From Nitrosospira sp. NpAV (GTDB lineage: Bacteria > Pseudomonadota > Gammaproteobacteria > Burkholderiales > Nitrosomonadaceae): a DNA stretch of 64,000 bases. Both the position numbers and the translations under genes were made by a program. The stretch covers positions 124,001-188,000 of the forward strand of contig NZ_JXQM01000008.1 of the NCBI RefSeq assembly GCF_000832065.1, given 5' to 3'. A model generated the notes under the pieces. The model was given only the letters and a program-made list of their open reading frames with translations. It ran no database searches and was not told where the DNA came from. This document shows positions 20,389 to 29,055 of the stretch, one piece after another; the stretch's first letter is position 1, and every line of letters starts with the position of its first letter.

Positions 20389-21591
20389 ATGCTGACATTT
20401 GAGGATAAGACAATGCAATCTGGAGTGCCGCGGATAAATGGGCTATTTAATGATGCACAAATGCCGGCCGCATCCAGCCTGAACCTGCAAGCTTCCGGTC
20501 ATGTGACAGATATCAGGAATACAGAAATGGAGAATGGCAAGAGAGACGAGCATTATGCCGCCGGCAATACCAATCGCCGCTTGTCGGTGGAGGATAAGCG
20601 CATTATCAATTGCAAGGCGGATGTTAATCAGTTGGTGCCGTTCAAATACAAGTGGGCATGGGAAAAATATCTTGCCGCCTGCGCGAACCACTGGATGCCG
20701 CAAGAAATCAATATGAGCCGCGACATCGCCCTTTGGAAAGACCCCAACGGATTAACCGAGGATGAGCGCCGCCTGGTTAAACGTAATCTGGGTTTCTTTG
20801 TTACCGCTGACTCGCTGGCCGCCAACAATATCGTGCTCGGCACTTATCGCCACATTACCAATCCGGAATGCCGTCAATATTTGTTGCGGCAGGCATTCGA
20901 AGAGGCGATTCATACACATGCTTATCAGTACATCGTCGAATCGCTGGGACTGAATGAAGGGGAGATTTTCAACGCTTATCATGAAGTGGCATCAATTCGC
21001 GAAAAGGACGAGTTTCTGATTCCGTTCATTGACACGCTCACCGATCCGGAATTCAAGACCGGCACGCCCGAGGCAGATCAGAAACTCCTCAGAAGCTTGA
21101 TCGTATTCGCCTGCATCATGGAAGGATTGTTCTTTTATGTGGGTTTTACGCAAATCCTGGCGTTGGGGAGGCAAAACAAAATGACGGGTGCAGCGGAGCA
21201 ATATCAGTACATTCTGCGAGATGAGTCCATGCACTGCAATTTCGGTATAGATGTTATCAATCAGATCAAAATGGAAAACCCACACCTATGGACCAAGGAG
21301 TTCCGCAACGAAATCAGCTCACTGATGCAGAAAGCCGTGGAACTGGAATACCGTTATGCCGAGGACACCATGCCGCGCGGAGTGTTGGGAATGAATGCAC
21401 CGATGTTCAAGGAATACTTGCGCTATATCGCGAACCGCCGCTGCCAGCAGATCGGTCTGGATGCCCTTTATCCGGGGGCCGGAAATCCCTTTCCTTGGAT
21501 GTCAGAAATGATTGATCTAAAAAAGGAGAAGAACTTTTTTGAGACCCGTGTAACCGAGTATCAAACCGGTGGTGCGCTGAGCTGGGATTAA
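20389..21591 (+). CDS. nrdB: Ribonucleoside-diphosphate reductase, class Ia beta subunit
   Basis: 400 residues from the ATG at 20389, which has a perfect AAAGGAGAG site seven bases upstream. A frame extension to 20323 reads into the nrdA tail and is rejected. The ferritin-like R2 fold supplies the diiron centre and tyrosyl radical. Visible iron-ligand phrases are [16 protein letters not shown] (Glu and His ligands), the E in CIMEGLFFY and [10 protein letters not shown]. The first 75 or so residues are not part of the conserved fold and look low in constraint. The C-terminal QTGGALSWD should dock on NrdA. It forms an operon with nrdA. Confidence 0.97.
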   Translation: MLTFEDKTMQSGVPRINGLFNDAQMPAASSLNLQASGHVTDIRNTEMENGKRDEHYAAGNTNRRLSVEDKRIINCKADVNQLVPFKYKWAWEKYLAACANHWMPQEINMSRDIALWKDPNGLTEDERRLVKRNLGFFVTADSLAANNIVLGTYRHITNPECRQYLLRQAFEEAIHTHAYQYIVESLGLNEGEIFNAYHEVASIREKDEFLIPFIDTLTDPEFKTGTPEADQKLLRSLIVFACIMEGLFFYVGFTQILALGRQNKMTGAAEQYQYILRDESMHCNFGIDVINQIKMENPHLWTKEFRNEISSLMQKAVELEYRYAEDTMPRGVLGMNAPMFKEYLRYIANRRCQQIGLDALYPGAGNPFPWMSEMIDLKKEKNFFETRVTEYQTGGALSWD

Positions 21592-21664
21592 AAAAAGAAA
21601 CAAGGCTGATGTGTGTCGCGCCTTTTATGTGTCAATAAATGCTTTCAATCGGCCAGATTCAGCC

Positions 21665-21720
21665 GACCGATATCCGTACACCCGGTTGACATTGATGTCA
21701 TGGGGAAGGGGATATCGGTC
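21665..21720. repeat. Nested inverted repeat between nrdB and the histone-like gene
   Basis: Outer arms GACCGATATCC (21665-21675) and GGATATCGGTC (21710-21720) are a perfect 11-bp inverted repeat. Inside the 34-nt loop a second perfect stem is formed by TGACAT (21687-21692) and ATGTCA (21695-21700). No U-tract follows on either strand, so an intrinsic terminator is not obvious. It could be an operator or a cruciform/RNA structure. The whole gap 21592-21903 has no credible gene. A TATAAT at 21779-21784 without a good -35 may serve the downstream gene. Confidence 0.6.
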
Positions 21721-21903
21721 TGAGTGCCGGGCATACTTAAGGATTATCTTGCAAACATGGCCGAAAAGCCATGCTGCATATAATGAACTGCCGTCTGATG
21801 GGGTTGAATGCGGCTCGATTTATCCGCTGACCCGTATTATGCATGTAGCGGTAGTGTAGTAAACGTGAGTAGTAATCCCTGTAACTTTTATCTGGAGGTT
21901 GAA

Positions 21904-22452
21904 ATGGCAACTACCAAGAAAACCGCAGCAAAGAAACCTGCCGACAAGAAGCCGGCGGCTGTGAAAAAGCCGGCGGCCAAAAAAGAAGTCTCAGCCAAAA
22001 AAGAAGTGTCCGTCAAAAAAGTAGCAACCAAGAAACCGGTTGAGAAGAAAGCCGAGAAGAAAGTAGAGAAGGCAGCAGAAAAAAAAGTCACGGCTTCAAC
22101 AAAAAAACCGGCGGCGCCCAAAGCTTCGGCCAAGAAAGCGGCCCCCGCTAAAAAAGCGACGGCGAAAAAAGAGGCTCCAGTCAAGAAAGCGGCAGCGAAG
22201 AAGCCGGCAGAGGAAAAAACCACTGCCTCAGCTAAAAAACCGGCGGCGAAGAAAGATGCTTCAACCAAGAAAACCACTCCAGCCAAGAAAGCCGGCGCAA
22301 AGGAGCCCGCAGGAAAAAGCGCTTCAACCAAGAAACCCGCAGCTCAAAAAAAAGCCCCCGCCAAGAAACCAGCACCGAAGGCAACGAATACTTCAGACAC
22401 GGCCAGCCCTGCTTCCAGCTGGCCGTTTCCACTTTCGGGATCGCGCTCTTAA
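21904..22452 (+). CDS. Lys/Ala/Pro-rich histone H1-like DNA-binding protein
   Basis: 182 residues from the ATG at 21904 (ribosome site TGGAGG); a longer frame back to 21808 is not supported. Almost the entire protein is a degenerate repetition of KKPAAKK-type units, with a short uncharged Ser/Pro/Trp tail (ASSWPFPLSGSRS). This is the composition of bacterial histone H1-like proteins (AlgP, BpH1 and Hc families), which bind and compact DNA non-specifically through lysines. No folded domain is visible. Repeat-unit number in such genes commonly varies between strains by slippage, an inference here. It stands alone, between nrdB and a repeat-rich gap. Confidence 0.85.
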   Translation: MATTKKTAAKKPADKKPAAVKKPAAKKEVSAKKEVSVKKVATKKPVEKKAEKKVEKAAEKKVTASTKKPAAPKASAKKAAPAKKATAKKEAPVKKAAAKKPAEEKTTASAKKPAAKKDASTKKTTPAKKAGAKEPAGKSASTKKPAAQKKAPAKKPAPKATNTSDTASPASSWPFPLSGSRS

Positions 22453-22518
22453 GCTTGACGATTGCCACTGCGGATCAGTCTATTTTCTTTTGAGATAATA
22501 GGCTACTCCGCAGGTTTT

Positions 22519-22728
22519 TATCCTAAATCCGGTGATTGGAAGGGTGAACTGTACGGTTTTTGAAACGCAGGGCAAGGCGCAATAACACGGCCATGTATCA
22601 CAAAAGCAGTATAATCCGCTCCCCGTAGCGGCTCACCCCGACGATGAGAACCCAATAGCACAGAAATTCTCTACGAATCATAGTGCTAGACTGACAAATG
22701 AGCGATTAACTACCGGATTTAGGATTAT
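22519..22728. repeat. Paired dispersed repeats forming a ~210-bp MITE-like unit
   Basis: A forward copy (TATCCTAAATCCGGTGATTG, from 22519) and an inverted copy (AATGAGCGATTAACTACCGG followed by ATTTAGGA, ending at 22726) face each other. Read inwards, both begin TCCTAAATCCGGT. Between them is about 150 bp with no ORF, including a stretch rich in CCGTAGCGGC. The outer bases are TA-rich on both sides. No transposase is associated. This, with the copy at 22891, fills most of the 562-bp gap 22453-23014. Confidence 0.65.
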
Positions 22729-22890
22729 ATTAGGGTTATATAGAGACCGGTTTCCTTTAAAAGCCGGGTGGATTCTTGTCTTTATTGCAATAATAAATCC
22801 CACTCGCATCAGTTTCCAGGCGGACTTCCTTTCATATCGAGCTTGAGGATCGGTATCCTTCAGGATTTTTCTTTCCGATCTACAGGACCC

Positions 22891-22918
22891 CATCCTGAAT
22901 CCGGCAGTGGATTCGCGA
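22891..22918 (+). repeat. Dispersed intergenic repeat copy
   Basis: CATCCTGAATCCGGCAGTGG then ATTCGCGATT matches the dispersed repeat, with CCTGAATCC instead of CCTAAATCC. It is the third copy inside the gap before the small gene at 23015, about 100 bp from its start codon. Confidence 0.6.
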
Positions 22919-23014
22919 TTAAGTTTACGCAGTGAATATTTACACTGGTAAAATTTGACAGACAGGGTTAACATTAACGCTAATTCAAACCGATAATTCG
23001 TTGTGAGGGTGGTC

Positions 23015-23293
23015 ATGGCTCATACAATTCCACAAACGTCACGCGACTATGACACCACGCGTGTTGTAGAACGTCCCGATGGTTTTTATTGGCATGATAA
23101 GAACGAGAGCGAGAAGGTTTTCGGTCCCTTTCCCACCCTGCTCGAAGCCATTCAGGATATGGAATATACCGCTGAATCAGATTATGAACCGGGAGAAACC
23201 CTGGAGCAGGCGGAAGACGAGATCGGCATATCCGGCTGGATCGACCAGGAGACGGGAGAGCCAAGTGAGGAATCATTCCGTCATGACAACTAA
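23015..23293 (+). CDS. Small acidic conserved hypothetical protein
   Basis: 92 residues from the ATG at 23015, preceded by GAGGGTGG; a GTG four codons upstream is less likely. The protein is acidic and soluble, opens with RVVERPDGFYWHD, and contains GPFPTLLEAIQDMEY and a very acidic C-terminal half (EPGETLEQAEDEIG, SGWIDQETGEPSEE). The first part looks like a small beta-rich fold with aromatic contacts; there is no signal peptide, Cys pair or helix-turn-helix. I recall similar short proteins in betaproteobacteria but no named family or function. Normal codon use and a good ribosome site support it as a real gene. Confidence 0.7.
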   Translation: MAHTIPQTSRDYDTTRVVERPDGFYWHDKNESEKVFGPFPTLLEAIQDMEYTAESDYEPGETLEQAEDEIGISGWIDQETGEPSEESFRHDN

Positions 23294-23488
23294 TTAGTAG
23301 CGGCTAATTCTGATAGGCTTTGATCAATATCCGGTGCTTTTCTGAGTGATCTAGAAACGGCCTGTCACTTATTGGCGCCAGAAAATACCCGTGATACGAC
23401 CGCGTTGCAAAGAAAACTTACTGAGTCGTCAACCAGAATCCTGTGCGGTTGATGCCATCCATTAAAAGTTGCATCCTCTTCAGGCATT

Positions 23489-23612
23489 AAACCTAAATCC
23501 GGCAATCGACCGCTCATTTCCCGGTTTAGTGTCACGATCAAGAAATTTTTTTTGCGTTACCAGCCTTCCACCTTTAGGGTAAAAATTTGCCGCTATCGGA
23601 TTTAGGCTAAAG
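23489..23612. repeat. Paired dispersed repeats forming a ~120-bp MITE-like unit
   Basis: Left arm AACCTAAATCCGGCAATCGA then CCGCTCATTT at 23490-23519 (near-consensus). Right arm GCCGCTATCGGATTTAGGCT (23589-23608) is the inverted counterpart. The interior includes a T8 run and CCTTCCACCTTTAGGGT, which resembles the interior of the element at 33351-33476. It lies in the 406-bp gap 23294-23699, about 90 bp before fumC, and could influence its expression. Nothing else is recognisable in the gap. Confidence 0.7.
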
Positions 23613-23699
23613 CCGGATCCCATGGTCAAACAGGCATTGAGCTGACGCCGCAATGCAGAATATGAGCCGTTTCTTTTATTTCTCCAGCCAAAGGTCTGC

Positions 23700-25094
23700 A
23701 TGAGCCATCGCGAAGAACAAGACACCATGGGCGTGGTGCAGGTGCCAACTACTGCACTGTGGGGCGCGCAAACACAACGCTCCTTGCAGAACTTCAGAAT
23801 TTCCGGCGAACGGATGCCGGCCGCATTACTTCACGCGCTTGCGCTGGTGAAACTGGCAGCGGCGAAGGTAAACCGGGATTTGGGTCTGCTCGAAGCGAAT
23901 AAGGCCAATGCCATTATTCAGGCCGCTGACGAGGTAATCAAGGGTCGTCACGAAGCAGAATTTCCTCTGGTAGTGTGGCAGACAGGCTCGGGAACGCAGA
24001 CCAATATGAATATGAATGAGGTGCTGGCTAACCGTGCCTCCGAGTTGCTCGGCGGCGGGCGGGGCATTGAATGCAAAATTCATCCCAATGATGATGTGAA
24101 CATGGGACAGTCGTCCAATGACGTTTTTCCGTCAGCCATGCATGTGGCGGCAACCCTCTCTATCCATCATCAGCTGAAACCCGCCATCGGCACGTTACGA
24201 CAAACTCTTGCCGTCAAAGTAAAAGAATTTTCCGGTATCGTCAAAATCGGCCGCACGCATTTACAGGATGCGACACCTCTGACACTGGGACAGGAATTCT
24301 CGGGGTATGTTTCGCAACTGGATCACGGATTGGCGCATGTGAATGCATCGCTTCCGCATTTATATGAGCTGGCCATGGGCGGCACAGCCGTAGGTACAGG
24401 CTTGAATACTCATCCCGAATTCGGCGTGCGTGTGGCGGGTGAATTGGCAAGATTGACGGAACTGCCATTTATTACCGCGTTCAATAAGTTTGAGGCCCTC
24501 GCCGCCAATGACGCGCTGGTTCACGCGCATGGTGCGCTGAAAACACTGGCGGCATCCTTGATGAAACTCGCCAATGACATCCGCTGGCTCGCGTCAGGGC
24601 CCCGTTGCGGCATCGGCGAACTAAAAATTCCTGAAAACGAGCCCGGCAGTTCCATTATGCCTGGCAAGGTCAACCCAACTCAATCGGAAGCGGTAACTAT
24701 GTTGTGCTGCCAGGTGATGGGCAACGACGTGGCGATCAACATGGGCGGAGCAATGGGTAACTTCGAGCTTAATGTCATGAAGCCGCTTATTATTCATAAT
24801 TTCCTGCAAAGCGTGCGCCTGCTTTCGGATGGAATAATAAGTTTCAACGATCATTGCGCAGGCGGAATAACCGCCAATATTAAGCACATTGACGAGTTGA
24901 TGCATAACTCCTTGATGCTGGTGACAGCGCTGGCCCCCCACATCGGTTACAACAAGGCAGCGGAAATTGCCAAGAACGCACACCGCGAGGGCACGACACT
25001 GAAGGAAGCCGCAATTGCGTCCGGTTATGTCACAGCGGAGCAATACAAGCTTTGGGTCAGGCCGAGGGATATGACGGGGCAGCAGATAATATAA
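23700..25094 (+). CDS. fumC: Fumarate hydratase, class II
   Basis: 464 residues. It interconverts fumarate and L-malate in the TCA cycle and, unlike class I enzymes, needs no iron-sulfur cluster. Superfamily signatures are present: SGTQTNMN (about residue 100), [28 protein letters not shown] (with the catalytic His), and the flexible serine loop [13 protein letters not shown]. Length is exactly that of the FumC family. Start ATG at 23700; the ribosome site is weak (CCAAAGGTCTGC). A MITE-like repeat unit lies upstream. It appears monocistronic. Confidence 0.97.
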   Translation: MSHREEQDTMGVVQVPTTALWGAQTQRSLQNFRISGERMPAALLHALALVKLAAAKVNRDLGLLEANKANAIIQAADEVIKGRHEAEFPLVVWQTGSGTQTNMNMNEVLANRASELLGGGRGIECKIHPNDDVNMGQSSNDVFPSAMHVAATLSIHHQLKPAIGTLRQTLAVKVKEFSGIVKIGRTHLQDATPLTLGQEFSGYVSQLDHGLAHVNASLPHLYELAMGGTAVGTGLNTHPEFGVRVAGELARLTELPFITAFNKFEALAANDALVHAHGALKTLAASLMKLANDIRWLASGPRCGIGELKIPENEPGSSIMPGKVNPTQSEAVTMLCCQVMGNDVAINMGGAMGNFELNVMKPLIIHNFLQSVRLLSDGIISFNDHCAGGITANIKHIDELMHNSLMLVTALAPHIGYNKAAEIAKNAHREGTTLKEAAIASGYVTAEQYKLWVRPRDMTGQQII

Positions 25095-25283
25095 AAAACC
25101 ACTCCCGAGCTCTCTCCGCTTCCCTCGCATAAACAGTCTGCTCCCCGCGCTGACTGGCACTTCGTTGATAATGAGTGGTTCGGCATCCCACTAATCCTAT
25201 ATAACGACTATATAGCTATGTGTGATTATGGCTTGTTGCAGTATCATATCATACGCCTTGTATCGGCATAATCAGGACCTGCC

Positions 25284-25538
25284 ATGCCCCACACATTGAA
25301 AGAACAGGAAATTTCCATGCTGCGCGCTGAAATCGAAATGCTGATAAACGAGCGCCAGGGTCTGCTCAAAACCACTGGTGCGGCAGCAGTATTTATCGCC
25401 AATCTGGACAGTGACGCATTGCCGGAAGGTACGTATGAAGCGGCTGAGATGTTGTCCAACTGCCTGAATGATCTTCCGGAGGAAACCTTGCGGGATGCGC
25501 TGGAAAAGGTAAAGGCGGAGTTGGCCGCCGGTGAATGA
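25284..25538 (+). CDS. Small helical protein coupled to the patatin gene
   Basis: 84 residues, mostly predicted helix. The first about 30 residues (KEQEISMLRAEIEMLINERQ) have heptad-like hydrophobics and may form a coiled coil. The acidic C-terminal half contains LNDLPEETLRDALEKVKAEL. No signal peptide or known motif. The last four bases overlap the patatin start (ATGA, 25535-25538), which implies translational coupling and suggests a role tied to that lipase, such as a partner or regulator. That link is inference from layout only. An internal ATG at residue 12 is an alternative start. The 189 bp upstream hold an AT-rich CTATATA/TATATAG patch. Confidence 0.65.
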   Translation: MPHTLKEQEISMLRAEIEMLINERQGLLKTTGAAAVFIANLDSDALPEGTYEAAEMLSNCLNDLPEETLRDALEKVKAELAAGE

Positions 25539-26701
25539 GTCTAATACATCTGTCATCCTCTCCTAAGGTCGGGCTTATTTTGACCGGAGGTGGTGCCCGC
25601 GCCGCCTATCAGGTTGGGGTATTGCAAGCCATTGCGGCCATGTTACCGGAAAAAGCGCATAATCCCTTTCCTGTAATTTGCGGCACCTCCGCAGGCGCGG
25701 TAAATGCTGCCAGCCTTGCCCTTTCCGCGCGAAATTTTCATGAAGGCGTGCGTCTACTATCAGCGGTATGGGAAAATGCCCATGTCAATCAGGCTTACCG
25801 CACCGATCCCATCGGTGTTTTTGGAAATGTCGCGCGCTTGCTGTCTTCGCTGCTGTTCGGTGGATTAGGAAAGCGCATCCCGGTCTCGATGCTGGACAGT
25901 ACGCCCCTAGCACAATTGCTGGAACGGAGTTTATCGCTTCGCGGCATCCAGCGGAGTATCGAGACAGGCGCCTTGTACGCCCTGGGTATTACCGCTTGGG
26001 GCTATACCTCCGGCCAATCGGTCACCTTTTATCAAGGCGCGGAAAACATAGTACCCTGGAAACGGGAGCGCCGTATCGGTGTCCCGGCACGCATCGGCAT
26101 CGAGCACCTGATGGCGTCTTCCGCGATCCCGGTTCTTTTTCCCGCAATAAGAGTCAATCGCGAATATTTCGGTGACGGCTCCATGCGCCAGCTTGCGCCC
26201 ATCAGTCCGGCACTGCATCTCGGTGCCGAGCGCGTGCTGGTGATAGGCGTGCGTAAAACCGCCGAGACGCAACCTGAACGCGTTACCGTAGACAGTTATC
26301 CAACATTGGCGCAAATCGGCGGCCACATCATGGGGAGTATTTTTCTCGATAGCCTTGACTTGGATCTGGAACGCTTGCAACGTATTAACAGCACGCTACG
26401 AATGATCCCAGACGAGAGACTGAGAGATAACAACATGCTGTTACGTCAGGTGAAGTCGATGGTCATTTCTCCCAGCGTGGAAATCAATACGATTGCGGAA
26501 CACCACGCCCACACCCTGCCCCGTACCATACGTCTTTTTTATCGCGCCATTGGCGCGTTGAGGCGTGATGGTTCATCACTTTTGAGCTACGTTCTGTTTG
26601 AAGAACCCTTCTGTCGCGCATTGATAGACCTGGGTTACCAGGATACGATGCCGCGCAGATCCCAGATTTTGCAATTTATCGGAGCTGAGACAAGCGACTG
26701 A
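25535..26701 (+). CDS. Patatin-like phospholipase (RssA/YlbK-like)
   Basis: 388 residues. The patatin domain begins at once with the oxyanion motif GGGARAAYQVG (residues 18-28), followed by the nucleophile elbow GTSAG (Ser in the GxSxG, about residue 52) and the dyad Asp in GDGSM (DGS in place of the more common DGG/DGA). It probably hydrolyses acyl chains of phospholipids. The last about 120 residues form an Arg-rich helical extension ending in QFIGAETSD. No signal peptide. It starts inside the stop of the upstream 84-residue gene. A physiological substrate cannot be named. Confidence 0.88.
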   Translation: MSLIHLSSSPKVGLILTGGGARAAYQVGVLQAIAAMLPEKAHNPFPVICGTSAGAVNAASLALSARNFHEGVRLLSAVWENAHVNQAYRTDPIGVFGNVARLLSSLLFGGLGKRIPVSMLDSTPLAQLLERSLSLRGIQRSIETGALYALGITAWGYTSGQSVTFYQGAENIVPWKRERRIGVPARIGIEHLMASSAIPVLFPAIRVNREYFGDGSMRQLAPISPALHLGAERVLVIGVRKTAETQPERVTVDSYPTLAQIGGHIMGSIFLDSLDLDLERLQRINSTLRMIPDERLRDNNMLLRQVKSMVISPSVEINTIAEHHAHTLPRTIRLFYRAIGALRRDGSSLLSYVLFEEPFCRALIDLGYQDTMPRRSQILQFIGAETSD

Positions 26702-26705
26702 GCGG

Positions 26706-26720
26706 ACGCTGGTATAATAA
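26706..26720 (+). promoter_or_regulatory. Extended -10 promoter element for terC
   Basis: ACGCTGGTATAATAA contains an extended -10 (TGG then TATAAT at 26713-26718), 88-93 bp before the terC start. No good -35 is visible, as is allowed for extended -10 promoters. The same 15-mer recurs at 29691-29705 upstream of another gene. Confidence 0.45.
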
Positions 26721-26805
26721 CGATACAGTCACCACTCAGTCCCGAACAGCGCCAAACTTTCTCATCTGTCATTTCACGAGTCGCTCATTTTCTCAGAGAT
26801 TATTT

Positions 26806-27534
26806 ATGGATATCGCAAATCCACAATTTTGGGTCGCGGTATTGCAAATCATCGCCATTGATATTGTACTAGGCGGAGACAATGCAGTTGTGATTGCGCT
26901 TGCATGCAGGCGGCTACCGGAGAAGCAACGCAATCTGGGCATTTTCTGGGGGGTGTTCGGCGCTATCGGCCTGCGCGTTGTTTTGATTTTTTTTGCGCTT
27001 TCGCTGCTTGCGGTTCCGTTTTTGAAAATAGTAGCCGCATTGCTGCTGTTGTGGATCGGTATCAAGCTGCTTCAGCCCGAACCGGATAATAGCGGTCACC
27101 AGATTGACGCCAGCACCACGCTGGTGGGTGCCATAAAGACAATCATTATCGCCGATGCCGTAATGAGCCTCGATAACGTTATTGCCATTGCAGGCGCCGC
27201 TAAAGATAGTATCGGCCTGGTCATTTTCGGTTTGGTGATAAGCGTGCCCATCATTGTCTGGGGCAGCAAACTGGTGATGAAACTTATGGATCGTTTTCCC
27301 ATCGTCATTGTCATGGGTGCTGGCTTGCTTGGCTGGATCGCGGGAGACATGAGCGTTACCGACGCTGTCACCAGGGAATGGGTGAATGTTAACGCGGCCT
27401 TTTTACATTGGCTGGTTCCTGCCGGCGGAGTATTGCTGGTAGTCGTCATCGGCAAATGGCTTGCGGCGAGAACACAGGCAAAAATGGCGCCTATCGTTGA
27501 TCTGGCGGATGACATAAACAAACCGTTACCTTGA
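26806..27534 (+). CDS. TerC-family integral membrane protein (YjbE-like)
   Basis: 242 residues, about seven transmembrane helices. The two family hallmark motifs are GGDNAVVIALA (about residues 25-35) and SLDNVIAIAGA (about 122-132), whose Asp-Asn pairs are thought to bind metal in the membrane. TerC proteins are implicated in tellurite resistance and, better supported, in manganese export during metalation of exported proteins. The YjbE branch, with this length and C-terminal amphipathic tail, is the best fit. Start ATG at 26806 after a weak site. A dispersed repeat copy overlaps its last codons and 3' flank, and a stress protein gene follows on the same strand. Confidence 0.88.
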   Translation: MDIANPQFWVAVLQIIAIDIVLGGDNAVVIALACRRLPEKQRNLGIFWGVFGAIGLRVVLIFFALSLLAVPFLKIVAALLLLWIGIKLLQPEPDNSGHQIDASTTLVGAIKTIIIADAVMSLDNVIAIAGAAKDSIGLVIFGLVISVPIIVWGSKLVMKLMDRFPIVIVMGAGLLGWIAGDMSVTDAVTREWVNVNAAFLHWLVPAGGVLLVVVIGKWLAARTQAKMAPIVDLADDINKPLP

Positions 27535-27547
27535 ATCCGGTGGCTGC
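27530..27547 (+). repeat. Dispersed intergenic repeat copy at the 3' end of terC
   Basis: CTTGAATCCGGTGGCTGC begins in the last terC codons, so that the stop codon TGA is part of the repeat. It is a diverged copy of the dispersed repeat and has no visible inverted partner. Confidence 0.45.
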
Positions 27548-27655
27548 GGCGAACCGAGAAACAAACAACAAATGCATTAAAAATGAGCGCCGTCACCTGC
27601 CGGGTTCAGAATTACAGTCGCCGTGAATATAACTGCCGTATTAAGGGGGGATACA

Positions 27656-28081
27656 ATGTTGAAATTCCTGCTGCCCGTGGATGGCTCCCATGCCTCCAAT
27701 CAAGCGGTTGCCAGATTCATTAAACGGCTCGACTGGTATAAGGAAGCGCCGGAGATTCATTTGCTGAACGTACAATTTCCACAGCACGGGAATGTAACTT
27801 TGTTTATCGACAAAGAAAGCATCAACCTGTATCACCAGGAAGAGGGCTTGAAAGGGTTGCAAACCGCACGGGGCTTGCTGGACCGGGCGGGAATTGACTA
27901 CCAGTTTCACATCATGGTAGGCAGTCCGGTGGAAATAATTACACGCTATGCAAAAGAAATGGAGTTCGACCAGATAGTTATCGGACCGCGCGGGCTCGGC
28001 GTGGTGAAAGGTTTGCTGCTAGGTTCCGTAGCCAGCAAGGTGATGCAGCTTTCGACCGTGCCCATACTACTGATCAAATAA
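27656..28081 (+). CDS. Universal stress protein (UspA family)
   Basis: 141 residues from the ATG at 27656 with an AAGGGGGG site; an upstream in-frame ATG at 27623 would add eleven residues that do not fit the family. It is a single Usp domain opening KFLLPVDGSHASN and closing with the nucleotide-binding signature G-x2-G-x9-G-S (GPRGLGVVKGLLLGSVAS), so it is of the ATP-binding type. It is a cytosolic dimer with a role in stress survival in the family; its signal is unknown. It lies 121 bp after terC, possibly in the same unit. Confidence 0.9.
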   Translation: MLKFLLPVDGSHASNQAVARFIKRLDWYKEAPEIHLLNVQFPQHGNVTLFIDKESINLYHQEEGLKGLQTARGLLDRAGIDYQFHIMVGSPVEIITRYAKEMEFDQIVIGPRGLGVVKGLLLGSVASKVMQLSTVPILLIK

Positions 28082-28195
28082 ACCCGGGAACCGACCGCCA
28101 GCATTCGTACAGGCTCGCACAGCAGCCCAATGGATGATCAGATTAATGGCGCGCATTAAAGAATATGGATATCAATCAAAAGGAGTTTTATCAAG

Positions 28196-28684
28196 ATGGA
28201 GCAGGATCAAAAAGGTTTAACTTTGATCGAAACAATGATGACGTTCGCTATTATTGGCATCCTGGCGACGATAGCTATTCCGCCAGCATACCAGCTTTAT
28301 GAGGACTCCGTGGCGCGGGACCAGGTGATGGAAGCCTTCGGTCTCCTGCAAAGCGTGGAATCACCTGTTGTCGCGTTTTATTCCGATAAGGGGAGATGGC
28401 CGACAAAACTGGAATTTGATAGCCTGGTGACGGCCCGGACAGGGCGATATGTCGCCAGTCTCACGCCTTTGCCACTTGCCTCCGGTTTTCAGGTTACGGC
28501 GACATTCAAGATTAATGGGGTTAGCGCAAGCCTTTTGAACGAAGGAGTTGGCAGAACCCTGGTAGTCGCGACAAAAGATGGCGCGCAATGGATTTGCAAC
28601 GATAATACCGATCCCGCGACCGGGGTTCCCGGTCTTGTTGCGGGCAACGTACTCTCTCAACATCGTCCTCCGGTGTGCAAGTAG
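28196..28684 (+). CDS. Type IV prepilin-like protein (pseudopilin or minor pilin)
   Basis: 162 residues. A short leader MEQDQKG is followed by the canonical prepilin peptidase site and N-methylated helix: cleavage after Gly7, then LTLIE with Glu at +5, and a hydrophobic helix through IIGILATIAIPPAY. The C-terminal part has two Cys (WICNDN and PPVCK) that could form the disulfide loop of a pilin. Ribosome site AAAAGGAG. No other pilus genes are nearby, so it depends on a PilD/PilB machinery encoded elsewhere. Whether it is a major pilin, minor pilin or type II pseudopilin cannot be decided. Confidence 0.85.
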   Translation: MEQDQKGLTLIETMMTFAIIGILATIAIPPAYQLYEDSVARDQVMEAFGLLQSVESPVVAFYSDKGRWPTKLEFDSLVTARTGRYVASLTPLPLASGFQVTATFKINGVSASLLNEGVGRTLVVATKDGAQWICNDNTDPATGVPGLVAGNVLSQHRPPVCK

Positions 28685-29055
28685 CGTGATATTACCAATA
28701 ATGGGACCCGAGATTGATGACAAATAATTGAGTTGATAACAGGGGGTAATCCAAATGTTTCTAGGTGATAGTATTTTTGGCGCGCTGCGCATGGTTGGCT
28801 GAGATCCATTTATTGGACAATTGACCGTAATCCCTTAAAGTTTATAATCCCCTATAACCGTTTGCTCCTATCAGGCTGAACCGTGTCGTGTCGCGCCGCG
28901 AATCGATCCATCAGAATTTAACCGCTACCCCACCCGCGGGTTTTCAGAAGAAGTAGCAAAAAAGAGAGAGAAAAAATAAATCAGCTAATCAGGATCACAG
29001 GGCACGGTGCCCATCCATAAGTCTGTAACACAATTGGAAACCCCGAAAGGAATAC
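28685..29055 (+). other. 371-bp intergenic region with a 15-codon ORF behind a good ribosome site
   Basis: No normal gene is present. A tiny frame at 28755-28802 (ATG to TGA, MFLGDSIFGALRMVG) is preceded by AGGGGG eight bases upstream, a better site than many real genes here. It may be a leader peptide or a chance hit. A GGGCAC/GTGCCC hairpin lies at 28997-29009, just before the gene at 29056. The segment around 28960 is purine-rich (AAAAAAGAGAGAG). Confidence 0.3.

Noticed and set aside
21888-22331. 147-codon minus-strand frame rich in Ala, Phe and Val, opposite the histone-like gene
   Set aside because: It is the reverse reading of AAG/GCC-rich repeats, which always gives such hydrophobic translations; no ribosome site.
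23700-25094. Possible aspartase (AspA) instead of fumarase
   Set aside because: Length and the FumC-like start and loop phrases fit fumarase better; the superfamily loop alone cannot separate them, but the whole reads as FumC.
25196-25220. CTATATA-ACGA-CTATATAG as an operator
   Set aside because: The arms are self-complementary AT runs and easily occur by chance in an AT-rich gap.
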